DNA from: Bacillota bacterium
Lineage (GTDB): Bacteria > Bacillota > Clostridia > Peptostreptococcales > Anaerovoracaceae
NCBI GenBank assembly: GCA_017619985.1
Contig: JAFZRG010000136.1
Coordinates: 1 to 9,455, forward strand
Length of the DNA stretch: 9,455 nucleotides
Direction: 5' to 3'
Shown piece after piece: positions 1-6,112 of this stretch. Under the pieces are notes generated by a model. It ran no database searches. It was given only the letters and a program-made list of their open reading frames with translations, and had not been told where the DNA came from. Positions within the stretch are counted from its first letter, which is position 1; each line of letters begins with the position of its first letter. The position numbers and the translations under genes are program-made.

Positions 1-246
1 GAAAACATCGAAAGAGCCCTTCAGCCGCTGTCTGAAAAGCTGGCTGCCGAAGGAAGGTTTATCAAAGTCGCAGTCATGGGCTGCGCGGTCAACGGCCCCG
101 GAGAAGCGCGCGAAGCGGACTTCGGCGTGGCCTGCGGAAAAGGGGAAGGCCTGCTGATCGCAGGCGGAAAGCAGCTGAAGAAGGTCCCGGAAGAAGAGAT
201 CATCCCGCAGCTGCTGGAACTGATACAAGGAGGACAAAATGGTTAA
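1..246 (+). CDS. ispG: IspG (GcpE), 4-hydroxy-3-methylbut-2-enyl diphosphate synthase, C-terminal part
   Basis: This is the last 81 codons of an open frame that enters from the left edge and stops with TAA at 244-246. The visible residues VMGCAVNGPGEA match the signature at the C-terminal iron-sulfur domain of IspG. In that family the Cys of this motif and the Glu seven residues later are ligands of the [4Fe-4S] cluster, and both are present here (visible residues 28 and 35). The enzyme reductively converts MEcPP to HMBPP in the cytosolic MEP isoprenoid pathway. The other two cluster cysteines and the TIM barrel lie outside the window. The last codons carry an AAGGAGG site (227-233) for glyA, and the two genes overlap by 8 bases, so they are very probably co-transcribed and perhaps translationally coupled. 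Confidence 0.95.
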   Translation, partial: ENIERALQPLSEKLAAEGRFIKVAVMGCAVNGPGEAREADFGVACGKGEGLLIAGGKQLKKVPEEEIIPQLLELIQGGQNG

Positions 247-1486
247 GGAAATGCTCGATTATCTGCTGGCGCAGGATCCCGAAGTCGGAAAAGGCATCGA
301 ACTGGAACTGAAACGCCAGCAGAGGAACATCGAACTCATCGCGTCAGAGAATATCGTGAGCGAAGCGGTCCTCGCTGCCGCAGGTTCCGTCCTGACCAAC
401 AAATATGCGGAAGGCTACAGCGGAAAGCGCTATTACGGCGGCTGCGAATGCATCGACATCGTGGAGACGCTGGCCGTGGAAAGAGCCAAGAAGCTGTTCG
501 GCGCGAACTTCGCCAACGTGCAGGCTCATGCAGGCGCGAACGCGAACCATGCGGTCTACGTGGCGCTGTGCCAGCCCGGCGATACCGTCATGGGCATGAA
601 TCTCGATCATGGCGGCCACCTGTCCCACGGATCCCCCGTGAACGAGTCCGGCAAGAACTATAACATCGTTCCTTACGGCCTGAACCCCGAAACGGAGATG
701 ATTGACTACGACGAACTGCGCCGCATCGCGCTGGAATGCAGGCCGAAGATGATCATTGCCGGCGCTTCCGCCTATCCGCGCATCATAGATTTTAAAAAGT
801 TCCGTGAAGTCGCGGACGAAGTCGGCGCTTACCTGATGGTCGATATGGCGCACATCGCGGGGTTAGTGGCTGCTGGAGAACATCCCTCGCCGATGCCGTA
901 CGCCCACGTCGTGACCACGACCACGCACAAGACGCTGCGCGGTCCGAGAGGCGGCCTCATCCTCACCAACGACGAGGCGATCGCCAAGAAGATCAATTCC
1001 GCGATCTTCCCCGGCACGCAGGGCGGTCCGCTCGAGCACATCATCGCGGCGAAGGCTGTCGCGTTCGGCGAAGCGCTCAAGCCGGAATTCAAGGAATATC
1101 AGCACCAGATCGTCGTGAATGCCAAGGTGCTTGCGGACGAACTGCTGCGATATGGTTTTGACCTGGTCTCCGGCGGTACGGACAACCACCTGATGCTCGT
1201 CGACCTGCGCAACTTCAGCGTCACGGGCAAGGACATGGAGAAGCGCCTGGATGAGGTCTATATCACCGTCAATAAGAACAAGATCCCGAACGATCCGCAG
1301 CCTGCGACCCTCACGAGCGGCATCCGCGTCGGCACGCCCGCTGTCACGACGAGAGGGTTTAAGGAAGACGACATGAAGAAAGTCGCCGAACTGATCTATC
1401 TGGCGGCTTCCGATTTCGAGGCAAAGGCGGACTATATCCGCAGCGAAGTCGAAAAACTGTGCGCCGCGCACCCGATCTACAAATAA
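239..1486 (+). CDS. glyA: Serine hydroxymethyltransferase (SHMT)
   Basis: The 415-residue product has the usual length for bacterial SHMT. It interconverts serine and glycine with tetrahydrofolate, supplying one-carbon units, and is a cytosolic PLP enzyme. Family landmarks are LIASEN (33-38), KYAEGYSGKRYYGGCE (55-70), VDMAHIAGL (201-209, with the cofactor-facing Asp202 and His205), the PLP lysine Lys231 in TTTTHKTLRGPRGG, and Arg363 in TSGIRVGTPAVTTRG, which corresponds to the substrate-carboxylate arginine. The ATG is set by AAGGAGG (227-233) five bases upstream, inside the end of ispG. One oddity is at residues 95-103: the loop reads QAHAGANAN where most SHMTs have a form like QPHSGSQAN, so both serines near the PLP phosphate are alanines. 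All other key residues are intact, so an active SHMT is still expected. The next gene follows after 9 bases. Confidence 0.98.
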   Translation: MVKEMLDYLLAQDPEVGKGIELELKRQQRNIELIASENIVSEAVLAAAGSVLTNKYAEGYSGKRYYGGCECIDIVETLAVERAKKLFGANFANVQAHAGANANHAVYVALCQPGDTVMGMNLDHGGHLSHGSPVNESGKNYNIVPYGLNPETEMIDYDELRRIALECRPKMIIAGASAYPRIIDFKKFREVADEVGAYLMVDMAHIAGLVAAGEHPSPMPYAHVVTTTTHKTLRGPRGGLILTNDEAIAKKINSAIFPGTQGGPLEHIIAAKAVAFGEALKPEFKEYQHQIVVNAKVLADELLRYGFDLVSGGTDNHLMLVDLRNFSVTGKDMEKRLDEVYITVNKNKIPNDPQPATLTSGIRVGTPAVTTRGFKEDDMKKVAELIYLAASDFEAKADYIRSEVEKLCAAHPIYK

Positions 1487-1495
1487 GGGCGTTTT

Positions 1496-2725
1496 ATGAA
1501 ACTGAAGAATCCCGATAACGAAAAGTACATAAAGGCATCTCTCGCGGGGTTCTGCGCGATCGCCGCAGGGCTTGTCCTGTTCTTCTTCCTGTTCCGCTTC
1601 CGGGGCGTCCAGGGAGGGTTCGACAGGATCGTTCAGATCCTGAAGCCGTTCATCTACGGCGCGGTCTTCGCCTATATCCTGGCGCCGTTCTGCAACCGGT
1701 ATCAGAAAGGTCTGCTCAAAGCGTTCGGCGGAAAACATGAAAAGCTGGCGTCGGGCCTGTCCATCGTGCTGGCTGTCGTCATCGCGCTTCAGATCATCGC
1801 CGTGCTGTTCAGCCTCGTGCTGCCGCAGCTTCTCGACAGCATCGAAACGCTGTCGAATACCATGCCGGCTAGGATCGACGCGGCGGGAAAGAAGATCGAA
1901 GCGCTGCTCGCGGCGCATCCGGAACTGCAGGAAGCCTGGGACAAATACGGCGTCGTGCTGCAGGAAAAGCTGGAAAAATGGGTCCACACGGATATGCTGG
2001 ATCTGGCGCAGAAGATCCTGGGCAACGCGGCGGTCTATGTGCAGCATACGGCCGTAGCGCTCAAGAACATCGTGCTCGGCGTGCTGATCTCGGTCTATAT
2101 CCTCATCAGCCGCAGAAAATTCGGCGCGCAGGCGAAGATGCTGCTGCACGGGATCTTCCCGAACCGCGCAGCGCGCATCATAGAAAAAGAAGTGCACTAT
2201 GCGGACCGCATGTTCAACGGCTTCCTGGTCGGCAAGATCATCGATTCCGCCATCATCGGCGTGCTGTGCTTCCTCGGATGCCTCATCCTGCATCTCGAAT
2301 CCCCGGCACTGCTCGCGGTCATCATCGGCGTGACGAACATCATCCCGTTCTTCGGTCCGTTCATCGGCGCCATTCCGTGCGTGCTGATGCTGCTGATCCA
2401 GAATCCGATGCACGCGCTGATCTTCGCGGTCTTCGTGTTCGCGCTGCAGCAGCTCGACGGCAATATCATCGGACCGCGCATCCTGGGCGATACGACGGGA
2501 CTGTCCAGCTTCTGGGTGCTGTTCGCGATCCTGCTGTTCGGCGGACTGTGGGGCGTCGCGGGCATGATCGTCGGCGTGCCGCTGTTCGCGGTCATTTACG
2601 ACATCATCCGCCAGCTCGTATCCATCGGGCTCGGAAAGCATGGCCGCAGCGGGCTGGAAGCGGCGTACCGGGAAGAATTCCATCCCGAAGACAAGACATC
2701 GGCTGAAACAGAAACAGAGGCCTGA
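1496..2725 (+). CDS. AI-2E/PerM-family membrane transporter
   Basis: The 409-residue polytopic membrane protein fits the AI-2E transporter family (formerly UPF0118; includes TqsA, PerM, YtvI). Hydrophobic segments lie near residues 14-35, 49-66, 86-109, 187-205, 240-263, 270-300 (probably two), 306-322 and 338-362, with a mostly soluble amphipathic stretch at about 112-185. Family hallmarks are NIIPFFGPFIGAIP (281-294), LDGNIIGPRILGDTTGLSSF (320-339) and the glycine-rich GGLWGVAGMIVGVP (349-362). The acidic tail (about 391-409) is probably cytosolic. Members have been linked to autoinducer-2 export, Na+(Li+)/H+ antiport or other efflux, so the substrate cannot be assigned from sequence. AAGGG (1485-1489), overlapping the glyA stop, sits 6 bases before the ATG. 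The next gene starts 2 bases after the stop, so this is an internal operon gene. Confidence 0.9.
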   Translation: MKLKNPDNEKYIKASLAGFCAIAAGLVLFFFLFRFRGVQGGFDRIVQILKPFIYGAVFAYILAPFCNRYQKGLLKAFGGKHEKLASGLSIVLAVVIALQIIAVLFSLVLPQLLDSIETLSNTMPARIDAAGKKIEALLAAHPELQEAWDKYGVVLQEKLEKWVHTDMLDLAQKILGNAAVYVQHTAVALKNIVLGVLISVYILISRRKFGAQAKMLLHGIFPNRAARIIEKEVHYADRMFNGFLVGKIIDSAIIGVLCFLGCLILHLESPALLAVIIGVTNIIPFFGPFIGAIPCVLMLLIQNPMHALIFAVFVFALQQLDGNIIGPRILGDTTGLSSFWVLFAILLFGGLWGVAGMIVGVPLFAVIYDIIRQLVSIGLGKHGRSGLEAAYREEFHPEDKTSAETETEA

Positions 2726-2727
2726 TC

Positions 2728-4464
2728 ATGAGCGATTTTAAATACGAAGATCTCCTTCTGGACCGCGCGCTGCAGTACCTGACGGAGAAATACGGAAAAG
2801 AAGGCCTGCAGTACCGGTCCGTTCTGTATCTGGAATGCAGAGACGGCAGGTTCATGCCGCGGCTTTCCGCGCTCTTTTCGAGCGTCACAGGGCTGGAACC
2901 GGATGAGGAACTCTGCGATGAAGCCATGGAACGGATCCTCGATCAGGAACTGGAGAACGCGACGGCGCTGTGCATGGATCTCGAAACGTATATCCGGGAA
3001 TTCCCGAACCAGATGTTCGACGTCGTGCTGTGCAGCCAGGCATTCCAGCACATGAAGCACGAGACGGCCTGCAGCATCCTCGAGACGCTGAAGAACGTGA
3101 TCGGTCCGGACTCCGTATGCCTTTTCACGACCACGTTCACGGACAGCCGCCGCAACGCCTATACTGCGGAGTTTCTTCAGGATGGGGAGAAGAAAGTTCT
3201 CGACGTAGACGAAAGAGGATTCGAGGACGCGGTGGACACGCCGGACCGGAAAGCGGTCTGCCTATTCTCGCGTCCCTGGATGGAGCGTTTCCTGCTGTCC
3301 TGCGGACTGAAGACGAAACAGTTCCAGACTGCCGAAAAGGATGCGCTGTACGTCTGCGAGCCTGCGGAAGGCACGCTGCTGCGCAGATCCTGCGGCCCTG
3401 AGACGGCTTCCGGCAAAGTGTGTTACATGTACTATTATTATCTGAACGATAGTACAGGCATGAACACCGCAAAACTGCGCAGGCTTCAGGAAGAAGAGGA
3501 TGAAGACACCGATGAGATCCGGGATGCTTTCGAAGCGGCGGAAAATTTCCTGTATGCAGACGGGATGCCTTTCCCTGTGCTGCGGCATTACCGGAAGACG
3601 GAGATCCGCTGCCGGAAAGTCTCCGTTGCGGACTCGCATACGGTCGTCAGCTTCTATCCCGGGAACGGCATCGCCCAGGTGAGCGTCTGTCTGACGCTGG
3701 AAGACGTTCCGTGCGACGACTTCGTTTACCTGCATCAGATCCAGTGTGCAGACGATGAGCTCTTTACGGTCGACGGGGAACCGGGTTCCATCCTGCAGCT
3801 CTGCGAAAACGTGCTGAAAGAATGCGGCCTGCGCGATCCGAACCGCAGCGGCACGTCGTTCATCGCGGAACTGAACCGTTTCGGAAACTGCACGGATCCG
3901 CTGGCGCTGACTCCGGACTACCAGCGCTGCCTCTGCGGCATCCTGACCGGCGACGAGGGATACCTGCACATCCCGCAGGCGCTCGTCGAAAAGCGCATGA
4001 CGGGCAGCTGGACGGGCAAGGATTTTGCCAGGGTCATCGCTTCCGGCAGCAATTACGTCCTGCTGAACTTCAACCGCGGCGAGACCTACGCGGATTATAT
4101 CGATTATCAGCTGCCGTACGCCGAGCATTATTTCGGCGAGCTGAACCGGTATTTCACGATGGATGCGCCGACAGCCGGCATCAATCATGGCCTGTTCTTC
4201 TCCGCGGAGACGGGTCAGGTGATCCGGACAGTCATCCAGAGGCTGACGGAAAGCGCGATACAGTCATCCGATTCCCGCGGCGTCTTCGGGGCGAACGGTC
4301 TCAAGCGCAGCAAGCAGGTACGCGCAGAGATGCTGCGGACGCTTCACGATCTCGACCGCGTGAACGATGCCGGACTGAGTGCTTTGGACGGGCTTGTCCT
4401 GGACGGCCTGGGAATGACCCACAGAATAGAGAGCATCCGCGATTCGCTGTTCCTGCTGATCTAA
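2728..4464 (+). CDS. Protein with degenerate methyltransferase-like N-terminus and unrecognised C-terminal region
   Basis: I do not recognise this 578-residue protein as a named family. Residues about 30-135 resemble a class I SAM-dependent methyltransferase fold: a motif-I-like strand and loop (VLYLECRDGRF, 32-42), an acidic end of strand 2 (GLEPDEE, 55-61, Glu57) and a motif-IV-like strand (FDVVLCSQAFQHM, 97-109). Motif I is degenerate: against a typical VLDLGCGDGRF it has Tyr34 for Asp, Glu36 for Gly and Arg38 for Gly, so cofactor binding is uncertain. A YYYY run (235-238) and an acidic stretch (LQEEEDEDTDE, 253-263) separate this from about 310 residues with no motif I can name. There are 20 cysteines, all before residue 404, without a clear metal-site spacing. 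No signal peptide or membrane segment is visible. AGAGG (2716-2720) lies 7 bases before the ATG. A separate function from its neighbours is likely; its role is unknown. Confidence 0.72.
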   Translation: MSDFKYEDLLLDRALQYLTEKYGKEGLQYRSVLYLECRDGRFMPRLSALFSSVTGLEPDEELCDEAMERILDQELENATALCMDLETYIREFPNQMFDVVLCSQAFQHMKHETACSILETLKNVIGPDSVCLFTTTFTDSRRNAYTAEFLQDGEKKVLDVDERGFEDAVDTPDRKAVCLFSRPWMERFLLSCGLKTKQFQTAEKDALYVCEPAEGTLLRRSCGPETASGKVCYMYYYYLNDSTGMNTAKLRRLQEEEDEDTDEIRDAFEAAENFLYADGMPFPVLRHYRKTEIRCRKVSVADSHTVVSFYPGNGIAQVSVCLTLEDVPCDDFVYLHQIQCADDELFTVDGEPGSILQLCENVLKECGLRDPNRSGTSFIAELNRFGNCTDPLALTPDYQRCLCGILTGDEGYLHIPQALVEKRMTGSWTGKDFARVIASGSNYVLLNFNRGETYADYIDYQLPYAEHYFGELNRYFTMDAPTAGINHGLFFSAETGQVIRTVIQRLTESAIQSSDSRGVFGANGLKRSKQVRAEMLRTLHDLDRVNDAGLSALDGLVLDGLGMTHRIESIRDSLFLLI

Positions 4465-4489
4465 AGCATCACAGCATTCCATAGTTTTC

Positions 4490-5536
4490 ATGAAACAAAC
4501 CGAACTGAAACAAACGACCGCTTCGATCACAGCGTGGTATGCGCAGCATAAGAGAGACCTTCCGTGGCGGAAGGGAAGAGATCCTTACCGCATCTGGATC
4601 TCCGAGATCATGCTGCAGCAGACCCGCATCGAGGCGGTCATTCCGTATTATGAGAGGTTTCTGAGAGAACTGCCGGACGTGAAGGCGCTGTCGGAAGTGC
4701 CTGACGACAGGCTGATGAAACTCTGGGAAGGCCTCGGGTATTACAGCAGAGCGAGGAATCTGAAGAAAGCCGCGCAGACCGTCATGGAGCAGTACGGCGG
4801 AGAGATGCCGCGGACGGCGGAGACATTAAGGAAACTGCCCGGCATCGGCGACTATACGGCCGGATCCATCGCGTCCATCGCGTTCGGCGAGCCCGAACCT
4901 GCTGTGGATGGGAACGTGATGCGCGTCATGATGCGCCTGCTCGCCTGCAAAGACGACATCATGGAGCAGAAGAACCGCAGGGCGGTCACGCAGATGCTGC
5001 GGGACGTCTATCCGTGTGGAGAGGATGCCGCGCTCCTGACGGAAGGCCTGATGGAACTGGGCGAACGGATCTGCATCCCGAACGGTATGCCGCTGTGCGG
5101 CGCGTGCCCGGCGGCGGACAGCTGCAGAGCGCATGTGGAAGGCAGGGAACAGGACTATCCGGTCCGCAGCGCTAAGAAAGACCGCAGGATCGAAGAAAAG
5201 ACCGTCCTGCTGCTGCGCTGCAACGGCCGCTATGCGCTGCAGAAACGCCCCGCGAAAGGTCTTCTGGCTGGTCTTTGGGGTTTCCCCATGGCGGATGGTC
5301 ATTTACCGGAGGCGGAAGTTGGCAAGCAGGTATCAGATCTTGATCCCGTCTCCATTACACCGCTCGGCAAATCCAAGCACATCTTTACCCATATCGAGTG
5401 GCATATGACTGGTTATCTTGTCGAATGTAAAAAAGACTCTCCCGATTATCTCTGGGTTTTGAAAGACGAGGCGGAGGCTGAATATTCAATTCCTACGGCA
5501 TTCAAGTTTTATAAAAAACAGTTGCAAAATCTGTAA
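4490..5536 (+). CDS. mutY: A/G-specific adenine DNA glycosylase MutY
   Basis: The 348-residue product is MutY, which removes adenine mispaired with 8-oxoguanine in base excision repair. The N-terminal glycosylase domain has LPWR (24-27), SEIMLQQTR with catalytic Glu39 (38-46), the helix-hairpin-helix LPGIGDYTAG (116-125) and catalytic Asp140 in VDGNV (139-143). A [4Fe-4S] cluster loop follows with Cys195, Cys203, Cys206 and Cys212. The first gap is seven residues instead of the six in E. coli MutY and endonuclease III. The C-terminal NUDIX-like 8-oxoguanine recognition domain (about 236-345) shows QKRPAKGLLAGLWGFP (251-266) and the loop KHIFTHIEWH (296-305). The length is normal. No Shine-Dalgarno site is visible before the ATG, which lies 25 bases after the previous stop; no better start exists because LPWR is close to the N-terminus. 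The last ~50 codons are clearly AT-richer than the rest. Confidence 0.97.
   Translation: MKQTELKQTTASITAWYAQHKRDLPWRKGRDPYRIWISEIMLQQTRIEAVIPYYERFLRELPDVKALSEVPDDRLMKLWEGLGYYSRARNLKKAAQTVMEQYGGEMPRTAETLRKLPGIGDYTAGSIASIAFGEPEPAVDGNVMRVMMRLLACKDDIMEQKNRRAVTQMLRDVYPCGEDAALLTEGLMELGERICIPNGMPLCGACPAADSCRAHVEGREQDYPVRSAKKDRRIEEKTVLLLRCNGRYALQKRPAKGLLAGLWGFPMADGHLPEAEVGKQVSDLDPVSITPLGKSKHIFTHIEWHMTGYLVECKKDSPDYLWVLKDEAEAEYSIPTAFKFYKKQLQNL
4491..4515 (+). repeat. Direct repeat of a 10-mer at the mutY start
   Basis: TGAAACAAAC occurs at 4491-4500 and again at 4506-4515, in phase with the reading frame (15-base period), so it encodes the repeated tripeptide Lys-Gln-Thr at residues 2-4 and 7-9 of MutY. 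It looks like a small local duplication at a non-conserved N-terminus. Confidence 0.75.
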
Positions 5537-5549
5537 ACTGTGGTAATCT
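5522..5549 (+). promoter_or_regulatory. Possible promoter for the rimP-nusA-ylxR-infB operon
   Basis: TTGCAA (5522-5527) resembles a -35 box. Sixteen bases later TAATCT (5544-5549) could be a -10 box, preceded by TG-N (5541-5543) as in an extended -10. A second possible -10, TATACG (5558-5563), has no good -35 at the right distance. The location fits: an AT-rich patch just before the first gene of a conserved operon and upstream of a leader hairpin. The match of the -10 itself is weak (three of six), so this is a candidate only. Confidence 0.35.
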
Positions 5550-5572
5550 AATTAAGGTATACGTTATTTCTT

Positions 5573-5601
5573 AAGAGTGGGCAGGCCCACTCTTTCGTTT
5601 T
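5573..5601 (+). terminator. Perfect hairpin with T-rich tail between mutY and rimP (terminator or attenuator)
   Basis: AAGAGTGGG (5573-5581) pairs without mismatch with CCCACTCTT (5586-5594) around a CAGG loop; a tenth C-G pair would leave a two-base loop. It is followed by a T-rich tail, TCGTTTT (5595-5601). This is the form of an intrinsic terminator, with a slightly interrupted T run. It can end the ispG-mutY transcript. If a promoter lies upstream in the same gap, it would also act as an attenuator in the leader of rimP. It ends only 21 bases before the rimP start codon and just before its ribosome binding site. Confidence 0.75.
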
Positions 5602-5618
5602 AGAGAGGACCGGAATTG
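5602..5618 (+). promoter_or_regulatory. Ribosome binding site and TTG start of rimP
   Basis: AGAGAGG (5602-5608) is 7 bases upstream of TTG (5616-5618). No ATG or GTG nearby gives a RimP N-terminus of normal length with a ribosome site, so TTG is the chosen start. A weak start codon behind a hairpin suggests that RimP output is held low or tuned. Confidence 0.7.
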
Positions 5619-6095
5619 GCTGGAAAGAAAGTCGAAGAACTGATCGCTTCCTGGATGGAAAACTATGAAAACGCAGCGGATTACGAGCTCAGCAGGACCG
5701 AATTCGTCAAGGAGGGCCAGGACTGGTATCTCCGCGTCTACGTCGATAAACGCGAAGGCGAAGATTACGGCATCATGGGCACGGACGACTGCGAGGCGAT
5801 CAGCCGCTATCTGAGCGGAAAGCTCGACGAAGCGGATCCCATCAAACAGAACTATTACCTGGAAGTCTCTTCGCCCGGCATGGACAGACCCCTGATCAGC
5901 GACAAGGATTTCGCGCGGTTCATGGGCAGCGAAGTGGAGATAAAGCTCTATAAGCCGCTGGACGGAAGCAAGTTCTACACCGGTAAGCTCACCGGATACG
6001 AAAACGGTGCGGTCACGATCAAAGACGCAAAAGGAAAAGAGATCACGCTGCAGAAAAGCGACGCGGCAAAGATAAATCTGGCAGTTATATTCTAA
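5616..6095 (+). CDS. rimP: Ribosome maturation factor RimP
   Basis: The 159-residue product has the normal RimP length (about 150-160). RimP binds the free 30S subunit in the cytosol and aids its late assembly. The family signature YYLEVSSPGMDRPL is at residues 80-93, after a first alpha/beta domain with LRVYVDKREG (39-48) and DDCEAISRYL (57-66). The second domain, a small Sm-like barrel (about 96-159), shows the alternating strands VEIKLY (107-112), YTGKLTGYENGAVTI (121-135) and KEITLQKSDAAKINL (141-155). Translation starts at TTG. It is the first gene of the rimP-nusA-ylxR-infB cluster, as in most bacteria, and nusA follows after 17 bases. A preceding hairpin suggests leader control. Confidence 0.96.
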   Translation: MAGKKVEELIASWMENYENAADYELSRTEFVKEGQDWYLRVYVDKREGEDYGIMGTDDCEAISRYLSGKLDEADPIKQNYYLEVSSPGMDRPLISDKDFARFMGSEVEIKLYKPLDGSKFYTGKLTGYENGAVTIKDAKGKEITLQKSDAAKINLAVIF

Positions 6096-6112
6096 GGAGG
6101 GCACAGAAAAGC

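Noticed and set aside
863..2683. A 606-codon open frame on the minus strand opposite glyA and the transporter gene
   Set aside because: It lies antisense to two well-supported genes. Its translation is rich in Arg, Asp, Gln and His with no family motif, as expected for the shadow of GC-rich codons.
3262..4188. A 308-codon minus-strand frame within the 578-residue gene, considered as an alternative to that gene
   Set aside because: The plus-strand frame is longer, starts 2 bases after its neighbour with a ribosome site, and has methyltransferase-like motifs and sensible composition.
2726..4464. The unknown protein considered as part of a defence or toxin system
   Set aside because: There is no toxin, nuclease or phage-related partner nearby, the base composition is like its neighbours, and the gene sits tightly in a housekeeping operon.
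5573..5601. The hairpin considered as a riboswitch or T-box
   Set aside because: The gap is only 79 bases and shows one simple stem-loop without the conserved sequences or extra helices of these elements.
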